Assembly: GCF_032854445.1 (NCBI RefSeq)
Contig: NC_088300.1
Span: forward strand, 70,468,984-70,532,983
Length of the DNA: 64,000 bases
Origin: Liolophura sinensis
Lineage: Eukaryota; Mollusca; Polyplacophora; Chitonida; Chitonidae
Reading direction: 5' to 3'
Shown: in pieces, positions 11,975 to 25,782 of the stretch
Layout of the letters: each line of letters opens with the position of its first letter
Position numbering within the stretch: the first letter of the stretch is position 1
Notes under the pieces: model-generated
Databases searched by the model: none
What the model was told of the DNA's origin: nothing
Seen by the model: only the letters and a program-made list of their open reading frames with translations
Made by a program: the position numbers and the translations under genes

Positions 11975-13654
11975 CTGAAAAAAGAAATAAAACCATAAAA
12001 AATTACCACATTGTTATTACCAGCATTTACCGCTTTAAATTTAATCATAAGAAAATTCAGATAATTTACATCCCACCATAAATATGAAATCCTTATACAA
12101 GGAGCAAGCAGGATTTTGAACAGGTACCAATTTGATTGGTGTTTTATGCCATACTCAAGAATATGCTACATTACATAACCACATACATATAAATTATAAA
12201 TGTCATAAGGTATATATATTAAGTTAATCTGAAGTGCAATCATCTCATAAAAAATACTGTCAAACACATACAGACATTTGTAAAAAAACTGTGCCGTGTA
12301 CATCACATTGCAAATGCATTATCCTAGCTAGGGTACATTAGCACAAATTCATATATGTACATGTATATTCATGAACTGAGACCCTTCAGGCCATTTGGCA
12401 TATGATGGATATTTTTCTGCTGTCTTCTTTAGTGTATCTGACATCTAAATTATCCAGAACCTCTAAAATCAGAAACATCTCACAATAAAACACCACAGGT
12501 CCCTGAGTGTAATTTCACTGACATACATCTGACTGTTTATTTTCATGAAAGCCAGTGAAAATTTTAAGTGGGCCTGTTTTATCTCTTGGTGCAGACTGCC
12601 CTGGGTTATGAATTAAAAGTGGGACCATAAGACTCTCTTTGGGACACTTAAGTGCTGGAGACTGAGGCAGGGAGGGAGAGAGGCAGGGAGGCTGCCAAAG
12701 TATCTCTAGACAAGAGCAAAGGGTCAAATGTGACATGCTGCCCTGTGAGACAGCTAGCCCAGCCATGGGTTAATCAGGTCTCTGTCCATGTGCTACTGCT
12801 AGCCACACACTCAGTGCCTTGGCAAATTACTATATAGTGGGGCATTTACTCTGGCATGTTCAGCAGTAAAACAAGCCACATAAACCAGGTAGTGCCTGGA
12901 GGTCACATGCTTAGGCCTTAATTAAATGTACATGTGTACAGGCCATACCGAATAACATGTGCATGTAAAAGATCAGATATTTACATATCCTTCATTAAAA
13001 CATAAATTGTATTGTGCACAGTGTCAATTTGATACAACCACTTGAATCCTGAAGTCCTGGGGCAGACATGAAAGGATCCCTCTAGATATATGTACAGACG
13101 TCCTCATGAACAAACAGAGGTTGCAGTAGATATAAGCTCAGACATATGGAGCTGCACAACGCATCTACACAATGTACATATAGTAACAAGCTTCTGAACA
13201 CCTACATTTAGCACCTTGTATGCACATGTATGGAAGAGGAGAAATGCCACTTGTTCACTCAACACAATAGTGTTACAAATGACAACAGCACATATACACA
13301 ATGGAACAGCATTAAATAAAGCACAAAATTGTAAGGAAGCTTAGAATTTATGTACCAAAAAATTACTGGTACATCCACTCATACAAAACATAGTGTGTGT
13401 GTATGTACATCTTGACTCTACAACATGTAGGTGAAAGAGTGTTATAATTTCTAAGCTTAGGTAAGCAGCATATGTACAATAACTGGAGCAAGACTTGATT
13501 TAATGCACCGTATCTGGAAACACCACTGTTTGCACTGAAAAGTCCAGTGTTAAGAGATGAAATTGTTGACAATGCAGTTATTCATTAAAATCTTCTAAAC
13601 TGAAAACAGGCCTTCTACAGGAAGGAAGATATGGAGCTGTGGATACAGGACAGA

Positions 13655-13740
13655 ATTTTGTTTATTTATTTGATTGGCGTTTTATGCCCTATGCAAACCC
13701 TCAACCATCCACTGGTCAGGTTGCTGACAGACCCGACCAT
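13655..13740 (-). mobile_element. SINE-A fragment, minus orientation
   Basis: TTTATTTATTTGATTGGCGT then TTTATGCCCTATGCAAACC, and CAACCATCCACTGGTCAGGT. Its middle is deleted relative to other copies. Confidence 0.78.
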
Positions 13741-13960
13741 GCACGCTCAGCAAGAAAGTTGCACTCATACGAATTGTTCAGTTATATACAACAGGCATTC
13801 AGTTTTATAGCTGGAGGAAACGTGCAAGCCCCAAACAAACTTTTCCAAAGTGTGCATGAGATTTTCAGCCATAAAGTTATCCCAAAACATTTGCTACATT
13901 GGGGGAAGGCAAGTGACAACCAACCCACTTGTTAGTAGCCATCCTTAAAAAGTTCTTTGA

Positions 13961-14100
13961 TTTATTTGTTTATTGGATTGGTCTTTTATGCTGTACTCAA
14001 GAATATTTCACTTATACGACAGCAGCCAGCATTATGGTGGGAAGAAACCAGGCAGAGCCAGGGGGAAACCCACGACCATTCGCAGGTTGCTGACAGATGT
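13961..14100 (-). mobile_element. SINE-A fragment, minus orientation
   Basis: TTTATTTGTTTATTGGATTG, CTCAAGAATATTTCACTTAT, CAGCATTATGGTGGGAAGAA and CACGACCATTCGCAGGTTGC. The tRNA-like head end is absent. Confidence 0.88.
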
Positions 14101-16117
14101 AAAATTTCTTTGTAATGGGTAACCCAACTGAACGCAATCAGAGAAATAGGGTAGGTCGCTAGGGATTTTTTTTTTTTTTTTTTTGGCCTTACTGCCAGCA
14201 GAGCCCAGAGTACAAGGTTCCAGGGCAGGAAATTAGAAGTCAGAGAACCAGTGGCAATTGGTAGCTCCAGTCAGACCTATCATCAGCCTTCACTCAACCA
14301 TCGCTGATAACAGGCATCATTCCTAGCCCTACCCAGTATCCCATTTTGTTCTGATAATAGTTATCTCTGCAAATCCTTAATCACATACCCTCTTTTGCAG
14401 ACTTCTTGGCAAAAATTTACTGCGCCCTTTTCCTAATATGATTTCAATATCCTGTGACATTTATTAAACCAGAAGTTACTGCATGGAAAAACATCTGATA
14501 TTAACACATCTGATACCACTATCTTTTTATCACTTTTTTCAACACATTTTTTTCTCCAACAAAATCAGTTCTGCACCGTCATATTATACACAGCCACCTT
14601 GATTTACAGATGTACATACATTATGGTATAATAATAACATTAATGGTACACGGACATCTAAACTTAACAATGAATTCACTCTTACAGCTGTCTCAATAGA
14701 AAAACCATGAAGATTTTCAACTTGAACATACACTCCCGTACATGTACAACCTAACACATGGGCCGCCAAAAGTATGTATATCCAGGATTATGATATTTAT
14801 TAATTTATCTGCAAAGGGTTTAAGGCAATATTGAAGAATTTCTCATTTGTAGGACAACAGTTAGTGTTACGGGTGGAAACAAGGGTGCTCTGAGTAAACC
14901 ACTTGTCTTTAGCAAGTAAGAAAGTAAACTTTGGTAAAAAGTTCAACAAAGGCTATGATTGCTATGCAACATTGAAAATAGCTACTTTATGTAAAATGTA
15001 ACAAATGGCACAAAAATTATACAACTCAAAGGATGGCAGACAACATGTTTAAGCTACTAGTGTTGGGCTATGGTGTGCATATATACATGGTACAATTTAC
15101 AAAGGTGATTCTCAGTCAGTAATTTTACCTTCAGTTTTAAGGCTTAACACTGCGGGCAGGTGCCCTTCGCAAAGTCAAGTACACTCTAAGGTTAGCAAGT
15201 ACACACTATGTATGGCTGCTGATCCGTTAAACTACGGTTGCAAGTAAACACCTGTACAAGTAGATGTCTGTAACAACTTGTTAGGAAATTCTTTGCTTTG
15301 ATCTCCAGCTTAGCCACACTTAGTATCAGGAAAGCTAAACAACTTGTTCATGTGTCCAGAAAGACATGCATGTATTAGGATTTAAACTCTATGAATGTAA
15401 TAAAAAATATTGCAATGCTTCATGCCACTGACTGAAAAGCTATGCACATGATTTTTTTTTATGACATGATTTGTATGTTGGAAAAGTAATACAGAGTCAG
15501 TGGGAAAGCATGTGAGTGGGCACCTTACCTCACATGAAATTTTATCTTATGCTAGCTTAGCCCCTAACCAGAAATGACCAGGCCATGAAATGATTCATGG
15601 TTAGGTAATCATCAGCCAGATACCCTCCTGTAAGTACTCTTATAGCCAGTGAAGTACATGCTCCACAAAGCCTCTGAGCAACAATCAACTGACAGGGGTC
15701 ACTACGAGAAAACAACTCCGCCATAATTACAAATATGTTCACCTGGGTATCTTGATCTACCCTTCAAAAAAAGGCCATACTCTTAACTTTTTAGTGGGCT
15801 TTTCGCAGCTGAAATTATTGAAAGTTGGACAGCCCTTTCTTTTTATCAGCCAGAGCAAACACCAAAAAGAAAAAAATCCCTCCCAACTCTATCCTACCTT
15901 TTTCATACCAGGATTGGCAATTTAAAGCTCAGCTCAGGTGTGGCTATTTCATACAGCTGATGACTCATCTTCTCATGAAATATGTTACAGGCGACATTAC
16001 ACCTACAGACCGACATCGTAATGCTGATACATGTATAATATTATCGCTCCATGACTACAAATACCTTTAGACAGATCAGGTACATGAATGCAACTTGTCC
16101 AACTCATGTGGTCTTCT

Positions 16118-16249
16118 GGGACCAGTTTCACAAATCTGCGTACTACATATTTTCAGCGTACATTTGTTGTACAATATTTTACAAGTCACTATTACTGTCC
16201 TATATGTGCAATTATCGTACATGTATGACATCTTTGTGAGACTGGGCCC
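16118..16249. mobile_element. 132-bp MITE-like element with GGGMCCAGT inverted ends
   Basis: The left end is GGGACCAGTTTCACAAA. The right end, reverse-complemented, is GGGCCCAGTCTCACAAA. These match at 15 of 17 positions. The interior is A/T-rich with TACATGTA-type words. It may be distantly related to the GGCCCC family, given the similar GATCACAAAG ends. Confidence 0.75.
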
Positions 16250-18109
16250 TGTTCAGCATTATGCCTTAGTATACATGCACATGTGCATGTTTTTCAGTAC
16301 AAGCAACCCGCACAATTTTCATAGGTGAACCAGATGTTCTACATGAAGTAGCACATGTACGTGGTAAAAGATTTCCCACACCAACTTTGAAAAAGTTATA
16401 AGACCTAAAAATTAAACCAACAAATTTGGCAACATAAAATGTTTCTACTGGCTAAAGATTTCCACAAGAACTATTAACCAAACAGAACAATGATGGCTAT
16501 GACAGCTTGATATCTATTCTGTAATGAGTCTTGTAAACCGTACAACTGTTAGAACGGGATGACATCACTTGTAGGGCCTCGCGTAGTCATGGATGGGTCC
16601 GATTTACCTTTGGGATGATCAACATCTCGGGATATTAACAGTCAGGTGCCCTAGGACCATAAGCATTGTAAAAGAGTGGCTGGATGGGCGAGGTACAATA
16701 AATAAATTTTTTTCTGAAATTTTACAGTTTATCCTAACGGGCTAAATGGGACCCAGCCATGACTACACAAGGCCCTAAGAGCATTGTCACCCAGGGCTAT
16801 ACAACTATATAAAAATATCTTTATTATGCTGTTCAAGAAGCCAGGAAGACATACACAGGTGGTGGATCTCAAAACATTTACATGATATTATATGGTTAAA
16901 AGAATGATTATGGCTTCGCGCCACATCAGCAATATTTCAGCGATTTTGGGGTGACATTTACATATACACTACCATTATAAGTTACACACTATACATTTGA
17001 AATCAGTGATGTCCAAGTCAGCCTGGCCAGTATAAAGGTACATTTCTTAGAACTACAACACTTTTGTAACATATACAGTACATTTTCTGTATATATCGTT
17101 CCTCAAGACTGCAAACATTACTGACAATACCAAGTACAAGTATTGACCTTAAATTTAAAAAAAGACAAGCTTGTGCCCTATACAACCATAAAAAGCTACA
17201 CCAGGCCTGTCTGGTTATTTCCATGAGAACATGTGCAGTAGTCAGTCTAATCACAGCTTCGCTATCATGTTTAAAAAAAGTAAAAGGAGGGAGGGGGGAG
17301 TTGTCTTCCAGTTCAAAAATAAAGCTGTGTAAATTTAAACACTGCTGAGTGCACATGATCTGATCATCAGAGAAGATCAGCCCAAGCTCAAACTGCAGGC
17401 AGACAAAGCCTCTAGCTTCACATTGATTTTTCCCCTGACATCCATACCATGACTTCCCACAGGAGAAAAAGTCACAGGCTTCTGACTTGGCAGAGATCCG
17501 TTTGATCAACAGAAATCAGTCTTTAGTTAGATGTCTTATGACATGTGCACTCTCTGATCTTGAACAAATGCCCAAACATATTGGTATCAGACTCTCTACA
17601 TGAAACAGACATATAAATACTGCAAACAGCTAATATTAAGTTGACTCTTCACATCTCATGGATGTACATGTATCTTCAAGTCCAAAGCAGAGTACTGCAC
17701 ATGTGCTTAATGATTCCTTGCTTGGTTTCTGTCTTTCAGTAAACTAAAATCACTTGATTCCTTGTTACCTGTCATAAGAGTTATGAGAACTGGATACCAT
17801 TTTAACAGGTGTATTTAAGATAATCTCACACTTTGTTACAATGTCTAGCAAAAAATGAAATACTGAATTTTGGTGTAGGGGTTGGGGGAGAGAAATGATT
17901 TGCCTATACCAGTCACTCTGTAAATCGGTACATGTATGTATATGTGAAAAGTTCAATAAAATCCACTCAATCAAAACAATCAAGGAAATTGTTATTATGG
18001 AAAAATAATCTTCCTTGGTGCTCAGTTTTTAGCTCTCTTATCAGACACTTGTGTTACAATAAACATTCTGAAAAGACATGGCCCTGTCCTAATATCACAT
18101 GTTTGTTTG

Positions 18110-18420
18110 TCTGTTTATTTGATTGAGGTTTAACATCCTTTCAACACTGTTTTGGTCATATAAGGATGGTGCCTCCTTTTAGCAGGCCGGATCCAATACC
18201 AACATATTAATTTATACTAAGTGTTGCCTCACTGAAATGCCATGCTGGAGACATCAGGCACGACACTCTGCCAAGTCACATTTTATGACACTGCATCAAC
18301 TCATACTTGGCCTAGAGTATACACTGTACATTCCTCTGAGATAGTTCCAAAATTACCCATTTTAAAGTCTTCGGTGTAAGTCAATTTGGGAATGATACCC
18401 AGATCTGCCGGCTACAAGGC
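18110..18420. repeat. Second copy of the dispersed repeat seen at 1765-1990, preceded by a SINE-like tail
   Basis: A TGTTTATTTGATTGAGGTTT start is followed by GGATGGTGCCTCCTTTTAGC, CAGGCACGACACTCTGCC, ACTTGGCCTAGAG and CCCATTTTAAAGTCTTCGGT. No coding potential is visible. Confidence 0.5.
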
Positions 18421-18944
18421 AGAAAAATATATCACATGTAATGCTGAATGCCTGCTGTTACACATGCTGATGTACATGTGAATTACTGATAGATTTACAA
18501 GTACTTTGGCCATGGATCAAAATGCAACACTCTCACATCTACATGTACATCTACATTTACCAGTTCAAAAGGTATATGCTAAATTTATCTACCCTTTCAG
18601 ATATAGGTACTTGAATTAGGGGTTAACATACAGGCCTATTTTGAAGTCCTATATGAATGCAACACTGTAACTAACTTTGTTCACCTGGCACAGCAGTTAT
18701 ATGTATATTGCACAGTATGCCTTATGGGAAAAACAACATCTGTATGTATCTACATATATTTCTACAATGCATGGCCTTCAGTTACTCCCACACAAAAATA
18801 CACTTCACAATAACATTGTACATGTTTCTCTTAGTATAAATACTCAGAGTGCTGCTACAAAAAACATTTTTTATTACATGTATTTGTGTTCAATGTCATC
18901 TTACAAGATATTTTACTTATGAATACATGTGGTCATATGTGGGA

Positions 18945-19070
18945 ACAACCTGCGGATGGTCGTGTGTTTCTCTTCTAAGCTTTGCCTGGCTTCCTCCCAC
19001 CATAATATTGTCCGCTGTCATATAAGACAAATATTCTTTTAATCAATTAAAAAATATAATAAACTAGAAT
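18945..19070 (+). mobile_element. SINE-A fragment
   Basis: AACCTGCGGATGGTCGTGTG, TGCCTGGCTTCCTCCCACCA, ATAATATTGTCCGCTGTCAT and AATATTCTTTTAATCAATTA. The usual AAAT tail is degraded. Confidence 0.78.
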
Positions 19071-20987
19071 CCTAGAAACTAGCATACTCCACAAAAAAAA
19101 AAAAAAAACCTGTTCCATTTTTTCCAAAAATAAAATAAAGAAAATCAAGAAAACCTTAAAAGAAATGACAGAAAGTCATGTTGCTTAATTTGGCTTCATA
19201 TACATGTAGATTATTTCACGGGCTATTCATGGCGTGCACTGATTGCACGACTGGTACATCCAGTTTGAATGGAGAAATGTAGTAATCAGAAGAGAATACC
19301 GTGTAAATGGAATTCCATTGTTGCACTAAGTACCTGAACAAGAGTAATTATGAAAATAATTACCTGATTGTAACTGAACTTAAGTTTACACAAGTTTAGA
19401 TTATAGCAAAGATGTACGGTAAGTTTTGGGAGGAGATGCATGGACCAAATCTGAATATGTACATGGTATAGCGCAGTTACGCGTAGACCCAAAAGAGGGT
19501 AATTATGAAAATAATTACCTGGCTGCCATTAAACTTGTGCATGCACAAGTTCAGATGATAGGCAAGAGGTATGATAAGTTTCATCGAAATTGGCCCAATG
19601 GTTTGGGAGGAGATGTAAGGACAAAATCATGTCTAGACAGACATGGTGATTTCAAGAAGTGACTTCACTGATCTTTGTTATGAATGTAATATCATTGCAG
19701 TAATCAAGGGTGAAGCTGGACAGCCTAAAGGCAGTGTGTACATTTGAACTACAATAAAAATCACTAAAACAAGGAAGGATGGCCAACCATATAAATAAAT
19801 GAATAAACTGAGATCTGGCATTATAGATCAGAATTAGTGACTGGCAAGTTTTTTTGAATTGGTGCAGGACATAAATTAATAGCAAATCTTGCCTTTCTCC
19901 ACATTATTAAAAAAATGTACATGACAGTTTTGTCCTGTATCAAACAGTTGACACAGGACAAAATAATGTTTGCCGCAGACATTGTCCTTGCCCTACTGCT
20001 TATTTCCTGGCTTGAGACAACACAATATGAATGAAATGATGAACATAGTATGTTGTAATAATGATATGTGTACCTTATATGTTAGCCAACATGTGCACTG
20101 TCATGAATGTATGGACCTGCATTTTCTTTTTCACTTGACACCTTTAATATATCACCAGATTGCCATTTTATCCTGATGATAAGATGCCGTTACCAAGGTT
20201 ACCATCAGAGTCTAATAACAGAACATTCCTCACTGGAAGAGAACCACCATAGCTGTGGAGATTGCCTACCATGATATTTGTCTTGGAGAGTGCCAATAAT
20301 TAAAGCACAAAATAATAAATTCTTGTCTTCTAATGTAGAGCTGAAATAATTACTTAAATAAAATATTTTTGAGCATTTAATATGACTGCTTACATCTACC
20401 TGAATACCAGGCAGTCCTCATATAACTACAAAACAATGAATCTCTGTACATGTCTGCCTATGTATACATGTATGCACATGTTGTCTTATGTCTTTTCTTC
20501 ACCCCCTTTCACTCGATCAACTTCACACTTTGCAGGTGTATTACTGGTGACCCAAAATAGTGAGGTGTTGAATAAAAAAATGTGTTCTGCGGTATCACTT
20601 ACTTGGAAAGTCAAGTAACGTACTCCCACTCATTCAAAGTGGGGAGTACCATACTCTTTCTGACAAAAAATTATCTGTAGCAATGATATAAAAATATTTC
20701 ATTGTGAAACAAACCTTCAGGGCTTCACACATTGTCCAAACCTTTCCTGACAGTGACAAACGTCATTGCAAGATTGCATGTTCCAAACTCCAAATAGCAC
20801 AAGGTTACTGCTTTTGCTGGTTCGCTGCTTCTCAGATGTTCATGGTGAAAGGCAGAATTTTCAAGGAATTGATATCGAACATAACTTTATAAAATTAAAT
20901 CCCCCTGAACTTTACGTGTCCCAAAGCACTGTTGTATGTATGCAATGTTTAGTCATATAATAAACTACACATACCTTTAAAATTTCA

Positions 20988-23294
20988 TCACAGGTCAAAC
21001 TCATCAAGATCAATGTCCTGGCTTATATTCATACCACTCTGAGAAGCCATAGTTGCCTGCTTAATGGCCATCTTGTAAGGACCTCGCTTCTTTTTGTTGT
21101 AGCGTATTTTGAAATCCTCGAGGAAAGGGAACAAGTCTGAGCACTGCATGTGAGAGGTAGTTGATGACCCAAACCAAGAGACATGAGCTAGCTGTGTGAT
21201 CACCACACTGTTGTCTTTCTGGCTGACCGAAATCGACAACACCCGGCCTGGCCACCAAGGAAAGCCCTGAATCTTTCCCCAAATAATGTCTCCCACAGAA
21301 ATCAACCTACCCTCAGAGGTCACGCATTTTAGCACGCTTCTAGTTTGAATTCGCATCATCAGAGAAGGTTTCAAGTTCTCCACCGAATTCATCTCTGCCT
21401 CTTCCTTGAAACGAGTACTCTCGCGTAAGTTTTCTGTGAAGTCATCGTCTTCATCTTCACCATAGTCCGACTCGAGATTTAAATCAGACATACAATCCAT
21501 TGGTTCCTTCTCGTCTGAACTTGGCTGAGAACTGCAGTTCGACAGAGCTGGAGAATTTTGTAAACTGCTGTAATTTGACAAAGCGGGTCTTTCCGATTCA
21601 CTATCACGTTTATAGTCACTGTCCATATTCCCACGGTTACCATCCTCCACAAAATAGTTCCCGTTGCTACCATGGAGCTCCTTGACACCCATAAGTTTGG
21701 GTTCAAGACTTGACAATCCATCTTTGGGCCTCCATCGATAAAGCAGTCTCGGTCTATCACGTTCACATGTTGCTTCCTTTTCAATGTCATTTTCACTGTC
21801 AATTCTTGGAGGTGACACATTAATGTTTTCTTCTGAGGTGCATTTGAACTGTTGCTCAGCACTATAGCTTGTTGACGAAAGAGGTGAGCGAGCTACCATT
21901 GGGGTGGGTCGACGCTCTACAATATCATGACTGTGTCGGTGTTTGTGTTTTTTCTTGTGTTTGTGATGTCGCTCTGGGTGAGTGTTTTCCGAGTGTTCAC
22001 CATATTTCTCTCGATACCTTGCCTTCTTCATTGCCTTTTTTCGCTTCTTATGTTCTGCTTTCTGAACATTTTCAAAAGGTTCTTTTTCTGCTGCTTTTGT
22101 GTCTTCTAAAAATGTACCTGGACTCTGAATTTCTAAAACGGGCATCTCTAAATGAACCTCGTTGTCAACTTCTGGTTTCATGACCTCATTTTCGACCCCA
22201 TGGTCATTCTCATTGTCCAACAAGGCAGCATCCTCTTCCTCACATTCCCCTTCAGATTCTTTGATTTCATGGAGGCGGGGTGGAATTTTGAGAACTGTCC
22301 CTTCACCTATAGAGATCTTAATAATGGGACTAACTTTAGGAGGTGCTGACAAAGCTGTTGTGTTGGCTTCTGCTAGCGCTGAAGCCACATTACCATGATC
22401 AGCAGTTGATTCAGCTCCTTCATCAGTGTCCGATGTCTCACGACAAATGATTGTTTGTTTGAGCTTTGAGGAGTCTAACCGCTGAAGCTTAACACGTGGA
22501 AACGTATCCATTACAGGTATAAGTGGTCTCTTGCGTAATTCTATGCGCTGTGGCTTCTGCTTTATGGGTCTTCCCCTAGATTTTAGAGAATGTGGACCAC
22601 TATGTTCCGTAACTTCGTTCTCGTTTTCACGAGAAGCTGAAGTGCTGCGAGCATTAGAGTTGTTGTTTTGTCCCTGATCATGACAAGAAGCCTTACATTT
22701 CGTACACAAAACCTGCCGAGGTCTAAGTCTTATGTTTCGCACTGTCTTGTCTTTAAAATGTCTTGTGCTTGCTCGTTTTGCCATTTCAGTAAGTTTACCC
22801 CCGACTTTCGACAGGTCCTGGTTATATGTATGTCGAAGAGGTAGTGATGACATCTCTTGTTGCTTGGTAACATCTTTTTCTTTCCCTTTGGAGTTGTGAA
22901 AATTTACAACTGTCACCCCTGTTGCTTTTGTTTTTGGCCCTAAACTATCCCCCGCCTGCCTCAAGGGAAGGCTCACACCATGTGGGATATTCCTATAAAG
23001 CAAGCAAAATTAAAAGTTTCATTAAAAATGTTTGTTTGAAAGTTTTTCAATTTTTTCATGTCTTGGTCATTCATTTGAGAGGTTGAGTATGACAGAAGTT
23101 TTCTACACGTAAATTGACGATATTTAGAAGCGTGATTCGGGTTACCTCTTGCTCGTGTCCAGCAAAATCCCTCGGAAGCATCTAGAATCATGTTCGAGGC
23201 AAACGACGAGCACATCGGCCAGAGCTTCTTCGATCAAAACGGGCAGTTTGGCGCCTTTGAATATGGGTCTGTGTCGCAGTTTCAAGTCCGCCAT
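20988..23294 (-). CDS. PWWP2A: PWWP2A/B-type PWWP-domain chromatin protein, two coding exons
   Basis: Coding exons 23146-23294 and 20988-22992; the intron is GT (23145) to AG (22993) and splits an Arg codon. The start at 23294 is in a strong context (AAAATGGCGGAC). The product is 717 aa. Exon 1 ends in LLDTSKR and exon 2 opens with NIPHG, matching the conserved N-terminal block of vertebrate PWWP2 proteins. A conserved RLRPRQVLCTKCK segment lies near residues 137-150, a SPIIKI/GTVLKIP motif near 265-285, a His/Lys-rich stretch near 390-405, acidic low-complexity sequence follows, and the PWWP domain is C-terminal with FPWWP at 627-631. In vertebrates PWWP2A binds H2A.Z nucleosomes and recruits MTA1-HDAC (NuRD-type) subunits, so nuclear action is expected. 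I infer a single invertebrate orthologue of PWWP2A and PWWP2B; which paralogue name to use is arbitrary. The family identity is secure. UTR extents are not visible. Confidence 0.95.
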
Positions 23295-24620
23295 TTTACA
23301 TGGGAAACTGCCATATCTGTATTTTCCTTTGCACAGCTAACACGAGGGATGATGTGCGCATGCGCAGACACGTACTATACAGCCGTCAACGTTTTTCGTC
23401 AGTTTAACAGCAGTTTCAGGGTAAAATGCGATGTGCAACCGAAAATAAAATATATACGGATATATTATGAAGAACGATGTACTAAGTCGCATACCATTTA
23501 TTGTATATATATACCCTCCTAAGTGCTGAGTTACTCTAACGAGTGTAGCATGTATGTATGCCGCCTTACTCTTGCCGGAATCTGGGTCAATGTCATTCTG
23601 GCCTCTCAATTTTACGACGGCTCTATTTAGTGCATATACACAGATCTAGTAAACTTTCTTTCAACGGTATCATCTTGAAATCAACATTCTCCTAACCTTT
23701 CATGTGAATGAAGCACAAAACCATGAGAGAGTGTAAAGTATACATGTAGGCTATATGAAACTTGAAAAGAGCAGATAGATTTAACAGCCTGATAAAACAT
23801 AACAACAGCGACAAAGGGCCTACTGAATTTTGCAGGTAGACATGGCCGAATTTTATCTCAGGAAAGCTCTACTGTTTTCATGTGCTCAAGGGTGACATTT
23901 AATTTTATTTCAGCAGCAGTAAAATAATATATGCATTGTGTGATGAAGGTACATATTCCCGAAGGTGAGGCTACGAGTAAAAAATTCATGCGCGCCATAT
24001 GTTATTTAATAGGTGTGGTCTATGCTCCGATAAAACAATTTCCATTCATCGAAATGTGAATTTGGAGTTTGAGCCTGGCTAATTGGCCTGTGATATTTAA
24101 CGGTTTGTCTATTTTCCCAGCTCGCGCTATACGGGCATCTTCGCTGAAAGTAGGAAAAGACGACTTCGAGGAGCTTGATGGAGGAAGGTTGCCGGAGTTA
24201 CTCCCCTTGTTTCTAAACGCACACGTGCTGCCAGCTCTACAAAGGTTTCGTTTTATTGTAAAGAAATTTTTACCTATTCTACTGTGAAGTTACAAGTTAA
24301 ACTTGTAACTTATATCTAAATGTCTCTAATATAGCCTCCTAGAGCTTCCAAAAAATTTCAAGATTCAAACGACTGTTAAGACCAGGACTTGCTCTTTTAT
24401 AGTTTTACACGAAACTAATTGTGATGACCATTATGGTAATTATTATAGGGGACACCATTTCAAAGTAGGACGCTATATTGAATTATATGGACTTGTCGGC
24501 GCGTGCCTGTATAAATTTCAGATAGACGACCTTATAGATCTATCTGTTTATTGTAACGTCTGAATCAGATGGCGTACTCGATTGCCTTCAGAGGTTGACA
24601 AAAATACTCCTTGCATGTTT

Positions 24621-24655
24621 GATGGGCGGGGCGTGGGTGGGGTGGGGTGGGGGAG
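24621..24655 (+). repeat. G-rich tract, possible G-quadruplex
   Basis: Runs of three to five G with one- to four-base spacers, about 1.3 kb upstream of the PWWP2 start. Confidence 0.65.
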
Positions 24656-25547
24656 TGTTAAAACCTGAATCGAGCAAATCCAATAGTAATTTTAAAGGAT
24701 TAGCGTAAATGTATATTGTGGTTAGAACACTGTTTGCAACCTTGTATATCGTGTCATTTCCTGTTTGAGGGAAGATCATTGGATTATAAATCAAGAATGT
24801 ATAAACCGGACGAAAAAGTGACCGAGAATTTCCTTACCGCTTGAGTGTAAGTTTGACTGCAATCAACATTATTTGACATCCTCTGTCCGTGAGCAACTGC
24901 CCTATCGTATGCACACCTATATGAGAAAACCTATACATCGTATGTAAACATATTAAGCACTGAACTCCAGCTTAGAAACTGTACATCTGAATTATTAATC
25001 GTGTAAATAATGTAACCAGTCATGTAAAATAACATATTTACATTCATACATAGGCACTACGATTCCACTACAGATCAAGTGTAAATGCCGATCGATGATG
25101 CAGGTTCTTGACCTTTAAGGTCTCATGTTCAAATACACGCCTTGCTTCTCCAGCTGCAGCAAAAGCTAAAATGTTTGTCAGCTCCCTGGCGAAAGGCTGT
25201 GGTTTTCACAGCGAACCCCTTGAGGACGCCTTTATATACGCCAACCGCTTCGGAGTTGCAATACTGGGTTGTTTCGGAGTTCGATGTCAACGCTGTGTAT
25301 GCTACACATGTAGCAACAGCCCAAAACCAGTTATTCCAAGCTTGGGGTTACACTATTTTTTCGCGGTCCTGGGTGACCACTCACTATCCCTAACATTCGA
25401 CCTAAGGGCGGCTCATATTTATACCGATATTCAGAAATCGATTGCCATGCACTGTTTTGTTAATCATGCCTTACATAGCGGATTTCTTGGCTAAACGTAG
25501 GGGCCTATTTACATTCCTACTGTCGTTGCGCAGACTAACGTTTGTAG

Positions 25548-25782
25548 ATATATTTGATTGGTGTTAAATGCCTTAAGAGTATTTCACTTACACAACGGCG
25601 GTCAGCATTATGATGGGAGGAAACCTACGACCATCGACAGGTTGCTGCTAGATCTCCCTACATACCGCCCTAGAGGAAGCCAGGTTGAGCTGGACTTGTA
25701 GCAACGGCGTTGGGGAGAGGATCCTGGGCCGGATCGCTACAACATTGAATTGCACGCTAACCACCAGGCCACGGAAGCCTTT
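25548..25782 (-). mobile_element. SINE-A, minus orientation, near full length
   Basis: On the plus strand it begins TTTGATTGGTGTTAAATGCC, passes through CAGCATTATGATGGGAGGAAA and GAGCTGGACTTG, and ends in GCTAACCACCAGGCCACGGA, the reverse complement of the tRNA-like head. It lies upstream of H1's 3' end and of the PWWP2 promoter. Confidence 0.9.

Larger units (their letters stand above)
2330..20987. other. Gene-poor AT-rich region, possibly including long minus-strand 3' UTR
   Basis: Apart from the repeats and weak candidate listed separately, I see no supported gene here. The stretch 5.5-13 kb is notably poor in SINEs compared with the rest, which would fit transcribed 3' UTR or constrained sequence. 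Short frames of 60-160 codons (for example the minus-strand one at 17018-17509) lack family resemblance, consistent splice signals and start context. The PWWP2 3' UTR should begin at 20987 and extend leftward by an unknown distance. Confidence 0.6.

Noticed and set aside
17018-17509. 163-codon minus-strand frame
   Set aside because: No family resemblance, mixed hydrophobic and Cys content, non-ATG start, no splice or conservation cue; consistent with chance in this composition.
21061-22398. Several 60-127-codon frames on both strands inside the PWWP2 gene
   Set aside because: Shadows of the 671-codon reading frame in other frames.
24069-24287. 72-codon plus-strand frame upstream of PWWP2, preceded by TTTTCCCAG
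   Set aside because: No homology recognised, and it contains GGAGTTACTCCCCTTGT, which resembles a dispersed repeat motif; a divergent exon cannot be ruled out but is not supported.
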